The position numbers were made by a program, and so were the translations under genes. Below, one piece after another: positions 47,814-57,520 of a DNA stretch of 64,000 bases (the first letter of the stretch is position 1; every line of letters starts with the position of its first letter). Below the pieces are notes generated by a model. It was given only the letters and a program-made list of their open reading frames with translations, searched no databases and was not told where the DNA came from. This DNA comes from Marinicella rhabdoformis (GTDB lineage Bacteria > Pseudomonadota > Gammaproteobacteria > Xanthomonadales > Marinicellaceae): positions 965,914 to 1,029,913 of the forward strand of contig NZ_VTFS01000001.1 in the NCBI RefSeq assembly GCF_009671245.1, in the 5' to 3' direction.

Positions 47814-48212
47814 CTACTCAAAAAGTTCGATTGCATCTTCTGTCAGCGCCCAATCTTTCATGTCTGAAACTATTTGGTGCGAAAGAAAACCAAATACATC
47901 TTCGAATTCCGCATTAATAATATCCCAATCTCGCTTAGATTTACCTGTGGTAAATGTCGGATGAAACACTAAGACTTTGTCTGTAACTAAGCCATTACTA
48001 ATTTCTAAGCCTGCAAATTTATCTTGGTCTTGTCTACGAGCGAATACAAATACTTTTCTATTTTTGATGTCTTCATTAGAAAAGGCCTGTGCAGCAAAAG
48101 CAAACTCTTTTGGCTGAGAAAGAAAATACCAGGGACAAAACTTTTCTGTATTTTGAACTAAAAACCAACGTAATGCGTTAGGCCAATTTGAATCGATAAT
48201 TTCAGGTTTCAT
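47814..48212 (-). CDS. Hypothetical cassette-borne protein, possibly SMI1/KNR4-like
   Basis: 132 residues, soluble and rich in Phe and Trp (for example RWFLVQNTEKFCPWYFLS). The C-terminal acidic part, FEDVFGFLSHQIVSDMKDWALTEDAIELFE, faintly recalls SUKH (SMI1/KNR4) immunity proteins, but I would not assign it. AGGGA lies before the ATG, which is only 17 bases from the attC site end. No second attC follows the gene, so it is either the last cassette or a truncated one. Confidence 0.65.
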   Translation of the reverse strand: MKPEIIDSNWPNALRWFLVQNTEKFCPWYFLSQPKEFAFAAQAFSNEDIKNRKVFVFARRQDQDKFAGLEISNGLVTDKVLVFHPTFTTGKSKRDWDIINAEFEDVFGFLSHQIVSDMKDWALTEDAIELFE

Positions 48213-48228
48213 CTAATCCCTAAGATAC

Positions 48229-48348
48229 GTATAACGCCCTGCTCAGCCGAGCACAACGCGGAAGTTGCCTTGTGTTAAATTGAGAGCGAAGCGATCCAAT
48301 ACAAGGCAATTGGAGTGTTGGACTTCGCGCTGCAGCCGTTTGTTAGGT
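48229..48348 (-). other. Integron attC recombination site
   Basis: 120 bases bounded by the core ACCTAAC (RYYYAAC; 48342-48348) and GTTATAC (48229-48235). Between them the strand folds back on itself: GCGCGAAGT pairs with ACTTCCGCG with a one-base bulge, and TTGCCTTGT pairs with ACAAGGCAA. The stop codon of the upstream cassette gene lies inside the first core, as is usual for cassettes. The outer core differs slightly from GTTRRRY. Confidence 0.8.
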
Positions 48349-48765
48349 ATTTGACAATCCTATTTCTGGATGAATACTAGAATTCTGCCAGAAGTAGCTT
48401 TCTTCATTAAAGACTGAATCATTGCCTGAGCGAAGTAAACCACATTTGTGAGCTGCCTTAATGAAGCGATCATCTATTGGCTTCAATGCTTCTTGCAAGC
48501 TCGTGCTATTTTCGCTGCCCGCATTCTCAAGTACCAGCTGAAGCCAATACCGCACTCCTAAATCGTGATTGTATTCGGAGGTATCCCAACCATCCCAATC
48601 GGTGTCAACGAATTCAGCCCAAGAATCAAAAAGCTGATGAAGTTTTGAGCCGTCGAAGTCATTAGCAATAGCTTGGGACTTTCCCCACGCTACAATTACA
48701 TTTCTTATAATAGATAGTTCTTCATCCGATAGGAAAACGCTCAGACTCAACTTCCGTACTCTCAT
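48343..48765 (-). CDS. Integron gene-cassette protein of unknown function
   Basis: 140 residues, soluble, not recognised. Helical and rich in Trp and acidic residues (SWAEFVDTDWDGWDTSEYNHD). The gene fills a cassette: GTTAGGC at 48776-48782 just upstream, AAGGGG as ribosome site 6 bases before the ATG, and a stop codon embedded in the attC core. Cassette genes without a promoter of their own depend on transcription from upstream; none is obvious here. Confidence 0.75.
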   Translation of the reverse strand: MRVRKLSLSVFLSDEELSIIRNVIVAWGKSQAIANDFDGSKLHQLFDSWAEFVDTDWDGWDTSEYNHDLGVRYWLQLVLENAGSENSTSLQEALKPIDDRFIKAAHKCGLLRSGNDSVFNEESYFWQNSSIHPEIGLSNT

Positions 48766-48775
48766 CGGGCCCCTT

Positions 48776-48782
48776 GCCTAAC
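48776..48782 (-). other. Cassette boundary core site GTTAGGC
   Basis: A consensus GTTRRRY core on the minus strand immediately before the cassette gene. It marks the 5' recombination junction. The sequence beyond it (48783-48840) does not fold as a full attC, and no attI or integrase gene is seen. Confidence 0.6.
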
Positions 48783-48884
48783 AATTTATTAAACACACAT
48801 TATAACCCTATATTGACACCAGCAAATTGAAAAAATTAATCACTTACATCCGCATGGGGTTGTTTTTTGTGTCCATAATCACCT

Positions 48885-48930
48885 AAAAATGCGTTTTTAT
48901 CTGAAAATACCGGGGTAAAAACGCGTTTTT
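48885..48930. terminator. A/T-flanked inverted repeat
   Basis: AAAAATGCGTTTTTA and TAAAAACGCGTTTTT form a long hairpin with a T run on the plus strand and a matching A run on the other. It may be a bidirectional terminator at the island edge. A second short palindrome, GGTGGGCGGAGCCCACC, follows at 48948-48964. Confidence 0.45.
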
Positions 48931-49039
48931 TTGTTTTTAAGATTTGTGGTGGGCGGAGCCCACCCTTGCAAAATTTAGCAGCTGGCGTTTGAATATCCGA
49001 ACACCCCATTTCACAAGTGTTTTGATATACAATATATAG

Positions 49040-50275
49040 ATGTCATTAACAAACCAGTCAACAGCCGAATTCTCACCAACCATCAAGCAACGGTACCACA
49101 TTCTTGATGCCTTAAGGGGATTTGCCTTATTTGGCATTTGCTTGGCCAATCTTTCGGTATTCAGTGGCTGGATTACTTTGCCACCTCCTGTAAAACAAAA
49201 CATCGATTTCGCTGATATTTATGACCTTTTCATAACCATGACCGTCGATGGTCGTTTTTATACCATTTTCAGCCTACTATTTGGTATCGGCTTTGCTTTG
49301 CAACTGGAACGATTGACCCAAGCCAATGGCAAAGCCAGCGCTTACCTACGCCGTTTGTTTTATTTGTTTTTGATTGGCGTGATTCATATATTCTTACTTT
49401 GGCAGGGCGATATCCTGGCTTTGTATGCGGTGATGGGCTTGTGCTTGTTTCTTTTAAGGGGTTTAAGCGACAAAGCCGTTTTGATACTTGGCTTTTTACT
49501 CTTGTTGTTACCATTGCTTGGCTATACTTTATTCTGGCAATTGGGTATTGACCCTGATCTGGGCATTTACGAAAAAACCAGTGTGGCTTTGGGCGGTGAT
49601 GGCAGCTTACCTTTTTTCTTTCAAGGATTTGCCTTGAATTTAAGCACAACAGATTGGGGCGTATTTTATGAAACTCAAAAAGGTATGGCTTATTTCAGGC
49701 TGGGTTATTTGATCGAAAGTTGGCGAATTCCTAAAGTCTTGGGCATCATGCTGATTGGCATGTGGGCAGGGCGTCAGTTAATCAAAGGCCAGTTGCTTGA
49801 AAACACTGTACTACAAAAACGTTTGTTGATTATTGGTTTGGTCATTGGCATACCAGCGAGTTTATGGCTTAGCCATTTGGGTGGTTTAAGTATTTTCAGT
49901 TCACACAGTACCAATGGATTACTGTCTGTATTGGCTTATACCTTGTGTGTTTTTCCCATGGCTTTGGCTTATGTTGCCGCCTTCGCCTTGTTGTGGCATA
50001 AAGCGCCAAAGGTTCTGAACCTCTTTGCAGCGCCTGGCCGCATGGCATTGACCAATTACCTGACTCAAACAATCATAGCCATGATCATCTTCTATGGCAT
50101 CGGCTTCGGTCTAGGCACACAATATTCACCTTATATTTTGCTGCCGCTGGCTGTGGCCATCATAGTAACCCAAACGGTTTTATCTACATTGTGGCTTAAA
50201 CGATTCAGATTTGGACCGGCTGAATGGATTTGGCGTTGTTTAACTTATGGCAAGCGATTGCCGATCAAGCGGTGA
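49040..50275 (+). CDS. DUF418 family membrane protein
   Basis: 411 residues, about ten membrane helices. The N-terminal RYHILDALRGFALFGICLANL and the C-terminal DUF418 core (PGRMALTNYLTQTIIAMIIFYGIGFGLG.. and the end FGPAEWIWRCLTYGKRLPI) are characteristic; the N-terminal half resembles acyltransferase-3-like and DUF1624-type proteins (DALRGF). Function is unknown, probably an envelope transport or modification step. The ribosome site is poor. The 270 bases downstream, up to the convergent gene at 50547, hold nothing convincing. Confidence 0.87.
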   Translation: MSLTNQSTAEFSPTIKQRYHILDALRGFALFGICLANLSVFSGWITLPPPVKQNIDFADIYDLFITMTVDGRFYTIFSLLFGIGFALQLERLTQANGKASAYLRRLFYLFLIGVIHIFLLWQGDILALYAVMGLCLFLLRGLSDKAVLILGFLLLLLPLLGYTLFWQLGIDPDLGIYEKTSVALGGDGSLPFFFQGFALNLSTTDWGVFYETQKGMAYFRLGYLIESWRIPKVLGIMLIGMWAGRQLIKGQLLENTVLQKRLLIIGLVIGIPASLWLSHLGGLSIFSSHSTNGLLSVLAYTLCVFPMALAYVAAFALLWHKAPKVLNLFAAPGRMALTNYLTQTIIAMIIFYGIGFGLGTQYSPYILLPLAVAIIVTQTVLSTLWLKRFRFGPAEWIWRCLTYGKRLPIKR

Positions 50276-50546
50276 ACTAAAAGCAAACTGTTGCTTCACA
50301 CCATTGATGACAACACCTCATCTCGTTCCTAAGCTCCAGAGAAAAATTTGAAGTTAATTGATTGGAATATGAGTTGACGCCATGTGAATTTAACAATTCA
50401 GAGGTTCAGATACTTTTGCCGATTCCATCCAACCATCTTGTTTACCCTAAAAATAGTACGGTTGTGGACATTATTTGGTATGTGATTTTCCGGTTCCCCA
50501 ATCAAAATACAGAGGAACCGAACAGTCTAAGCCAGCGCTTGCTTAA

Positions 50547-52295
50547 TTATTTTTTTGAGGTGTAGCAGGTTTCTGTACCATCGTAGTTGTTATAACATTC
50601 GGTTCGGTAGCCACTGTTTCTGTTATTGTTATTTTGCTGTGATTGTTTCCTCATTGATTCACCCCATGCGTTGAGCCCTTGTGCAAACTTTTCTGACCAG
50701 CTTTTTTGATTTTGTTTAGGATGTGCCGCCAGATAAGCTTGCTGTTCTTGCCATTCGCGTTGAGCTGCTTCCATTGCAAGTTTATATTCTTCATCTCGAC
50801 GCTGTCTGGCCTCTGCTATCCTTTGTTCATGGGCCCTTTTACGTTCCAGTTGATCCGCACGAAAATCCAAAGTGTCTTGATATGAGTACTGAATAGCACT
50901 GTACTTCTCTTTCCAACCTTTTTTATTTGGTCCTTGTATTTTGGAATAATATACTTTTTCATCAACGTTTAATACATTATGCCTTCTGTGGTAATTGGGG
51001 AATATGTGCCAATTTTTTGGGTATGCATTGGGTTTGGGTGTTACACCATCTGCTTCATATGCCGAGTAAAACTGAATAAAATTCGAATCCCAGATGTGTT
51101 TGATGTAAGGCAAATCCAGGTTACGAAATTCTCGGCGGTAATCAAAACCAGCAAGCATGACATAGTCAGCCTCTGAAGCCAAAATACTGATGGGCGAATG
51201 GACTGAGTTTTTCCCAACTGGTTTGCTGGCAACACCAGCAATTTTATAACTGAATCCGTTAGGTGTTTGATAAATGAGTAACCAGTCTTTGTGTTTCTGT
51301 ATTTTTGTATCGTAGTACCATTTGTTGTCGTACAGAGGCGTCATACCTATAAAATTATCAGGGCCTGTAACAGGCTCACCATTGGCATCAAGAGGCAAGT
51401 AAATGGTTTGGTTAGGCAGATCAGTTTTGATAGGAAGCCGACCAATTGCTTGCATCAAATAGCTTCTTGACTTTTCTCGACCAAGGTCATAGAAAGTTTC
51501 GATAAAATCTACTTTGGGGAAATAACCCAGAAAATCGCCCATGGGCCCCCAGCGCATCGATACTTCATGCCCAGTTTTTGGGTCAATCCCTTTGGCAAAC
51601 ACCAACCCCGTTTCATCTTGTGTAAAAAAAGTTAATTTAGCATCTGTTACGATGATGTTGTCGTAGCTGGCCACCAACTTACCATCCGGTCCCAGTTGTT
51701 CGATGTTGTGGGTATTTTTATTGGGGGACATTTCTGATCTTCCTCGATTAACAAACACTTTGATCGGGTTTTGCATTGAATAACCACCCACAAAATAAAG
51801 GATGTTCTTTTTGCCAACCGGCTTTCCAAGTTTTGTGGTTTTCCCATCTATCGGAACCAAATAGTAAGGGCTGTCATAAACGCTATGAAGATCATGTGGT
51901 TGAGCCAATGCATATTGGTCAGAGATTGGAATTATTTGGCGATAAATTGGTGGTTCAATTGGCTTATCTCCATTGGTTTCGATCAAACCCCAGGCATTCT
52001 TTGATTGATAATATTTTTTGTCACGTTTGATCATTTTTCCACGAAATCCAAATGAACGTGATGCTTTCTTTAGCTTTTTTTTACCTGGTTGGGTTTTGAC
52101 AAAGCCAATAACTTTTGTACCTGAGCGGTCAGATTTCATCACCAACCAACGTTCATTGGCTTCTCTACATATATCGGGATTGCTCTTTAGCGGTGTGCAG
52201 GGGCCTCCCAAAAATGTACGAATAGGGCCTGCGGCATGCGCAGAAAAGGTCAATAATAGCGTCAGCAATGAAATAATGAGTGTAATTGGTTGCAT
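50547..52295 (-). CDS. Secreted protein of unknown function with C-terminal coiled coil
   Basis: 582 residues. Signal peptide LIISLLTLLLTFSAHAAG, then a long beta-rich region (about 25-465) with Tyr/Pro-rich repeats and WG-repeat-like elements (AWGLIETNGDKPIEPPIYRQI). A charged coiled coil (QLERKRAHEQRIAEARQRRDEEYKLAMEAA, about 475-520) follows, then a Gln/Asn-rich tail ending with a Cys pair (TECYNNYDGTETCYTSKK). Likely periplasmic or surface-exposed. No known family identified. Confidence 0.7.
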   Translation of the reverse strand: MQPITLIISLLTLLLTFSAHAAGPIRTFLGGPCTPLKSNPDICREANERWLVMKSDRSGTKVIGFVKTQPGKKKLKKASRSFGFRGKMIKRDKKYYQSKNAWGLIETNGDKPIEPPIYRQIIPISDQYALAQPHDLHSVYDSPYYLVPIDGKTTKLGKPVGKKNILYFVGGYSMQNPIKVFVNRGRSEMSPNKNTHNIEQLGPDGKLVASYDNIIVTDAKLTFFTQDETGLVFAKGIDPKTGHEVSMRWGPMGDFLGYFPKVDFIETFYDLGREKSRSYLMQAIGRLPIKTDLPNQTIYLPLDANGEPVTGPDNFIGMTPLYDNKWYYDTKIQKHKDWLLIYQTPNGFSYKIAGVASKPVGKNSVHSPISILASEADYVMLAGFDYRREFRNLDLPYIKHIWDSNFIQFYSAYEADGVTPKPNAYPKNWHIFPNYHRRHNVLNVDEKVYYSKIQGPNKKGWKEKYSAIQYSYQDTLDFRADQLERKRAHEQRIAEARQRRDEEYKLAMEAAQREWQEQQAYLAAHPKQNQKSWSEKFAQGLNAWGESMRKQSQQNNNNRNSGYRTECYNNYDGTETCYTSKK

Positions 52296-52446
52296 GAAAA
52301 GCTCAGAAAAAACAATAGAAATTGTAGCAAAGTATCTTTGATAAAAGCACCAACTTATTGTTTATTTCATATTTTCAGTGACTGCTTTACTAGGCCGATC
52401 TCGGAACGTTATTTTCACAATCGAAACAGCATAAACAATCAGGGAG

Positions 52447-55400
52447 CTATAAATCTAATAAGGCCGCTTTCAAGCGTTTTTCCGAGACTTTTTGTTTGGT
52501 ACCAAGGTTCTGAGCGAACAAGGAGATGCGGTATTCTTCGAGTAGCATCAAGCAAGCTTGGTGTTTTTCGGTGAAGACATCGACTTGTTCGCATTGCTTA
52601 TAAAAGTCCAAGCTGACGCGTTTTAATTGTTCTAGTTTTTGGGCTTCTTTGGCAGGTGAATGAAGGGCCGTTTCTATCCTTTGGTGTAGGCCTTTGATGA
52701 ATCGAGGGAAATGTATGAGCTGTTCAAACTGTATGTGTTCAAAGCAATCGGCATAAATCAAATAATCCAACTGGTACTGCATGTCTTCGTAGCTGGCTTC
52801 TGTCAAATGTGCTGATTTTTGTTCCAAGAACTGCCAGCATTCATACCATTGGCTTAAAATCGGATTGACCTTTTGTAGCCAATCGTAACTGCTTTTATAA
52901 AGCTTCGATTTGAGCACATCGGCTACCGCATCGAAACTTTTTTGACTCAAGGCGCGCGGTTGTTCAGCCAAGTGTTTATCGACCAATGCCATCATCAAGT
53001 CATGGTTCAACGTGTTTCCTGTGTCAAGTGATTGCCAAGCCATGTTGGCTTTTAAATCTGTGGTCGCGTGCAAGGCCTGTTTGAAAATTTTGGGGTATTT
53101 GATTTGGAGCAGCTTTTTGATGCCGGCGCGGTGTTTGTGTTTCGCTTGGTGTTCGGTTTCAAATAACTGTAAACCCACAGATTTGCCTTGGTCCACAACG
53201 GCTGGATAGGCCAACAGGCCATTGTCCAACAGCACTTCAGATTCTATTTCACCAAACACCCAATCCATCGCGCCTTTGATTTCTCGACTTTGACTGGCTG
53301 ATTTTTGGAATGACTTGTTTGCTTGCTTTTTAAAGCCTTCACTCAAATCAACAAAGTTGCGGCTGACTTTGAGTATTTTGCCTTTTTCATCATGCACTTC
53401 AAAGCGCATACGCAAATGATCTGGCAATTGAATCTGTGTCCAGTCTTTCAACTGAGTCACCAAGCCATTGATCTTTTTGACTAGTAAGACCACTTGCATA
53501 TAAAATTCTTTTTCCGGGTCCAGCTGTTCTGCCAACAATTCGGCATAATTGCGCGCGGGAATCAGGCCACGTCGCATGCTTTTGGGCAGACCTTTGATTA
53601 ATGTTTCAATTTTTTCTACCAACAAACCCGGTACCAAGAATTCAAAATCATTGGCGTTCAAGGCATTCAACCACGAAAGTGGTAAATGCACAGTGATGCC
53701 ATCTGCTTCATGGCCAGGTTCAAACTGGTAGCTGGCTTTGATGCTCAGCGCACGGATTTTAATTTTTTCAGGGAATGCCGTGGCTTGTGGTACTTCTGCT
53801 TGTGAGCGGTAGAGTTGCTCAGGGCCGAACCTGAGCGATTCATCACCGTGCTTTTTCACCCAACGGCGCAACTGTGCTTCGGAATACATGTTCTCAGGTA
53901 TCACTGCATCGTAAAGATCATACAAGCGGCCTTGATCTATCATCAGGTCTTTTTTGCGGTGGCGATCTTCTTCGGCATGAATCGACGCAATTTGTTTGGC
54001 GTTGTGGTGATAAAAACCCAAGCGGTTTTGCATGTTTTGTTCCACCAGGCCTTTTTCGATGAATAGATGGCGTGAAGTTTTTACGTCTTTGGGGCCGTAA
54101 TGTACGCGCTGTTTTTCTTCTAAGGTCATACCCAGCATCACCACACGCTGATAGCCCATCACGCTGCCTTGTTTCTTTGACCAGAAGGGGTCATAAACAC
54201 GGGCTTGTATCAGGTGCTTACCCACGTCTTTTATCCAAGCAGCTTCGACTTTCGCCACCATGCGAGCGAAGACTTGTGATGTGTGAACAATCTGTGCTGC
54301 CATGATCCATTTGGGCAAAGTATTGAACAAACCTGAGCCCGGGAAAATCATGAATTTTTTATTTCTGGTGCCAAGGTAATCTCGATCGGTTTGGTTGACT
54401 CCCACATGCGAAATAAAACCTGACAACAGGGCTTTGTGTATTTGCTCATAATCGGCTTTCTGGTCACTCAAGCGCATTTTTTGTTGCTTGACCAAATTAC
54501 TCAGCTGGCGGTGAATGTCACGCCACTCCATGTAGCGTTTGATCGAAATAAAATGTTTTCTACACCAATCTTTGAAGGCTTTGTTCTTCAGGTCTTTGCG
54601 TGTTTGGTTCAGTACCTTCCACATCGTCAACAATGACATGAAGTCTGAATCGTCGTTGGCATATTTTTGGTGCGCCTTGTCAGCTGCTTGCGCCCAATCC
54701 AATGGCCGCTCTCGTGGATCTTGGATTGACAAGGCGGAGACGATAATCAATGCCTCTTTTAATGCACCCACTTGATTGGCCTTAATCAGAATTCGACCCA
54801 ACTGCACATCTATCGGCAAATGCGCCATGGTGCGACCAACAGCGGTCAATTGCTGCCCTTCATCCAAAGCTTCCAGTTCAGTCAACAACTGATAACCGTC
54901 GTTGATCATTTTGTAGTCAGGCACATCAATAAAAGGAAAATCCGCCAAATGACCCAATTTCAACACATGCGTTTGTAGAATAACGGAGGCCAATGAGGTG
55001 CGCAGGATTTCTGCATCTGTGTGTTCTGGCCGTGCCTCAAAATCATCTTCGCTGTAGAGTCTGAAACAATGGCCATCGGCAATACGCCCACAACGGCCTT
55101 TACGTTGATTGGCACTGTCTTGGGCAATCGGCTCAACCTGTAAACCTTGAATCTTGCTGCGGGCAGAATATCGACTGATGCGCGCCAAACCTGAATCAAT
55201 CACATAATGAATGCGCGGCAAAGTTAAAGAAGTTTCAGCTACGTTGGTACTAAGGATGATGCGTCTTTTGTACTCTGGATTGAATATGCGCATCTGTTCC
55301 TGACTGGTCAAGCGCGCATACAAAGGCAGCACTTCGGTGTTGGGAAATTGTTTACGCTTGAGTTGATCCATGGCTTCATTGATTTCTCGCTCACCAGGCA

Positions 55401-56289
55401 AGAAAATCAACACGTCACCACCACCTTCGGAATCTTCCATGGCATAGATTTCGTCCAAGGAACGGATGATGCCCTGATTCAATTCAATGTTCTTTTCATC
55501 CAAAGGTCGGTAATGCACATCCACTGGATAAGAACGGCCCGATACATTGATGATGGGTGCGTCATTGAAATGTTTAGAAAATTTGTCGGTATCGATGGTG
55601 GCCGATGTGATGATGAGTTTGAGGTCTGGCCTTTTGTCAGCCAATTGTTTCAAAAAGCCCAGTAAGAAATCGATGTTCAAACTGCGCTCATGTGCCTCAT
55701 CAATGATGATGGCATCATAATCATTGAGCCATTTGTCGCGCAAAGTTTGTTGCAACAAAATACCATCCGTCATGAATCTCACCCAACCTTTAGGGTCGTA
55801 TTTTTCATCAAAGCGAACTTGATAACCCACGGCTGTACCGAGTGGGGTTTTCATTTCATCTGCAACTCGTTGCGCCACCGACTTGGCAGCAATCCTTCTC
55901 GGTTGTGTACAGGCGATTTGACCGGTTTTACCCAGGCCTGCCTTGAGGCAAAGTTTCGGGATTTGTGTGGTTTTTCCAGATCCCGTTTCACCAGCAATGA
56001 TGGTGATTTGGTTGTTCTGAATGGTTTCGATGATGACATCGGCTTGTTGGCTGACGGGCAGGTCTTCAGCCAAAGGCACTGCTGGTTTACTTTCCCAGCG
56101 TTTACTACAAGCGAGTCGGGCTTGTTCTATAGCTGCCAGTGTTTTTGTCAGTGTTTTATTGTTTTGGGTTTTATTTTTTTGAACCTTACTGTTTTGGCTT
56201 TTGTTCAGTGCGCGTTTGAGCTGAAACAATTCGTTCCGCATCACATGACCTGGCATCTGCGCCACCAGCTTTTTGATTTCTGCTTTCAT
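52447..56289 (-). CDS. hrpA: ATP-dependent RNA helicase HrpA
   Basis: 1280 residues, DEAH-box family. Walker A GETGSGKTTQIPK, DEAH in IIIDEAHERSLNIDFLLG, SAT in LIITSATID, and motif VI CTQPRR/QRKGRCGR region all present, followed by the helicase-associated domain and the long C-terminal domain (DUF3418 type) found in HrpA. It remodels RNA and rescues stalled ribosomes on mRNA. Similar in length to E. coli HrpA. It stands alone on the minus strand, downstream of the MscS gene with a 40-base gap. Confidence 0.96.
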   Translation of the reverse strand: MKAEIKKLVAQMPGHVMRNELFQLKRALNKSQNSKVQKNKTQNNKTLTKTLAAIEQARLACSKRWESKPAVPLAEDLPVSQQADVIIETIQNNQITIIAGETGSGKTTQIPKLCLKAGLGKTGQIACTQPRRIAAKSVAQRVADEMKTPLGTAVGYQVRFDEKYDPKGWVRFMTDGILLQQTLRDKWLNDYDAIIIDEAHERSLNIDFLLGFLKQLADKRPDLKLIITSATIDTDKFSKHFNDAPIINVSGRSYPVDVHYRPLDEKNIELNQGIIRSLDEIYAMEDSEGGGDVLIFLPGEREINEAMDQLKRKQFPNTEVLPLYARLTSQEQMRIFNPEYKRRIILSTNVAETSLTLPRIHYVIDSGLARISRYSARSKIQGLQVEPIAQDSANQRKGRCGRIADGHCFRLYSEDDFEARPEHTDAEILRTSLASVILQTHVLKLGHLADFPFIDVPDYKMINDGYQLLTELEALDEGQQLTAVGRTMAHLPIDVQLGRILIKANQVGALKEALIIVSALSIQDPRERPLDWAQAADKAHQKYANDDSDFMSLLTMWKVLNQTRKDLKNKAFKDWCRKHFISIKRYMEWRDIHRQLSNLVKQQKMRLSDQKADYEQIHKALLSGFISHVGVNQTDRDYLGTRNKKFMIFPGSGLFNTLPKWIMAAQIVHTSQVFARMVAKVEAAWIKDVGKHLIQARVYDPFWSKKQGSVMGYQRVVMLGMTLEEKQRVHYGPKDVKTSRHLFIEKGLVEQNMQNRLGFYHHNAKQIASIHAEEDRHRKKDLMIDQGRLYDLYDAVIPENMYSEAQLRRWVKKHGDESLRFGPEQLYRSQAEVPQATAFPEKIKIRALSIKASYQFEPGHEADGITVHLPLSWLNALNANDFEFLVPGLLVEKIETLIKGLPKSMRRGLIPARNYAELLAEQLDPEKEFYMQVVLLVKKINGLVTQLKDWTQIQLPDHLRMRFEVHDEKGKILKVSRNFVDLSEGFKKQANKSFQKSASQSREIKGAMDWVFGEIESEVLLDNGLLAYPAVVDQGKSVGLQLFETEHQAKHKHRAGIKKLLQIKYPKIFKQALHATTDLKANMAWQSLDTGNTLNHDLMMALVDKHLAEQPRALSQKSFDAVADVLKSKLYKSSYDWLQKVNPILSQWYECWQFLEQKSAHLTEASYEDMQYQLDYLIYADCFEHIQFEQLIHFPRFIKGLHQRIETALHSPAKEAQKLEQLKRVSLDFYKQCEQVDVFTEKHQACLMLLEEYRISLFAQNLGTKQKVSEKRLKAALLDL

Positions 56290-56328
56290 GGATCATTAAT
56301 TACAAGCGACGATTAATTTACCCTAACT

Positions 56329-57519
56329 TCAGTTTTGGCTGTCTTGTTTCGGATGAGGAAATTCTTTGATATACAAATCTTGCTTGGCATATGGAATTTC
56401 AATACCCGCTTCATTGAATGCGTCGTATACCGCCATGTGTAACTCGTGTCTCATTCGACCACGTAACACAGGTTGGGCAATCCACGCCAGCAACTCAAAA
56501 TCTAAACTGGATGCGCCAAACTCACGCATGCGAACTCGTGGAGCCGGATCCTGTAAAACTTCTGAGTGCGACTGAGCCACTTTAACCAATACATCACACA
56601 CTTGTTTTAAGTCAGAGCCATAAGCAGCACCCACTTTAACCCTTATTCGACTTTTTTCCCAACGACCTGAGCTTTCATTGACGATTTTGGCATTGCCAAT
56701 CACATTATTAGGCACTGTAATTTCAATGTCATCACGGGTTAATAATCGCGTTGAGCGAATACCCACATGGGTCACTTCACCGCGCTCTCCTGAAGACAAG
56801 ATAACAAAGTCACCGACCTTGTAAGGAGAGTCAGCAATGATAAAGAAACCCGAAAATAAATTGGCCAATGTATCTTTGGCTGCAAAACCAACAGCAATAC
56901 CCACTACACCCGCTGAAGCCAGCCATGCGGTTGGGTTAATACCCCAAACCAACAACAATACGTATGAACCCAAGCCGATCAGAAGCAGCTTGCCTACCAA
57001 TTCAAACAATGGTATGGTTTTGGGCTGAATGATTTCGTATTTATTTTTGACCCGTGACAAGCTGTCTAACAACAAATGCAGTACGCGGAATCCACGCATC
57101 ATCCAGGTGAATGCAACGATGGATGCCAGAATGCGAATCAAGTTGGTTTCCATTGACGCAGACAAACCCAGAGTTTTCACACCCATACCCATGAAGAACA
57201 GAAACACCGTTAAAAACATCGGCTTTCTTAACACGTCTATCAAGTGGTCATCCAAATCAGTTTTCGTTCGCTTGGTTAACTGCATGGTTACTTTGCTAAA
57301 GAGCCATATACCTATTTTGGCAAACAAATAACCCAAGGCCAGTAGCACAAAAAAGCCCACAAAAGGCACATCTTGTATTTGTTGCCAATAGCCTTGCATA
57401 GATTCAGGCAAGTAACTCTCTATCCCTTCTATAACTGCGGTTACATCTGGAACCTCATTGGCAGCATTTTCTGTCGCGGGAGTTTCTTGAGTGTTGGCTT
57501 TGCCGTCTTCTTGATGCAT
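56329..57519 (-). CDS. MscS-family mechanosensitive channel
   Basis: 396 residues. Several membrane helices precede the pore helix and beta domain: LASAGVVGIAVGFAAKDTLANLFSGFFIIADSPYKVGDFV is the MscS signature with the glycine/alanine-packed TM3. The N terminus (about 1-45) is acidic and soluble. Opens under membrane tension to release solutes on hypo-osmotic shock. Its ATG overlaps closely with the sspB stop (gap of one base), so the two are co-transcribed. Confidence 0.9.
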   Translation of the reverse strand: MHQEDGKANTQETPATENAANEVPDVTAVIEGIESYLPESMQGYWQQIQDVPFVGFFVLLALGYLFAKIGIWLFSKVTMQLTKRTKTDLDDHLIDVLRKPMFLTVFLFFMGMGVKTLGLSASMETNLIRILASIVAFTWMMRGFRVLHLLLDSLSRVKNKYEIIQPKTIPLFELVGKLLLIGLGSYVLLLVWGINPTAWLASAGVVGIAVGFAAKDTLANLFSGFFIIADSPYKVGDFVILSSGERGEVTHVGIRSTRLLTRDDIEITVPNNVIGNAKIVNESSGRWEKSRIRVKVGAAYGSDLKQVCDVLVKVAQSHSEVLQDPAPRVRMREFGASSLDFELLAWIAQPVLRGRMRHELHMAVYDAFNEAGIEIPYAKQDLYIKEFPHPKQDSQN

Positions 57520-57520
57520 A

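Noticed and set aside
48937-49203. 88-codon minus-strand frame overlapping the start of the DUF418 gene
   Set aside because: It overlaps a recognised membrane protein start and a palindrome; its protein has no features.
50362-50565. 67-codon plus-strand frame between the DUF418 gene and the secreted-protein gene
   Set aside because: No ribosome site, no recognisable protein features, and it overlaps the end of the convergent gene.
55690-56316. 208-codon frame antisense to hrpA
   Set aside because: It lies wholly opposite the conserved DEAH helicase core; the Cys- and Phe-rich translation is typical of an antisense shadow.
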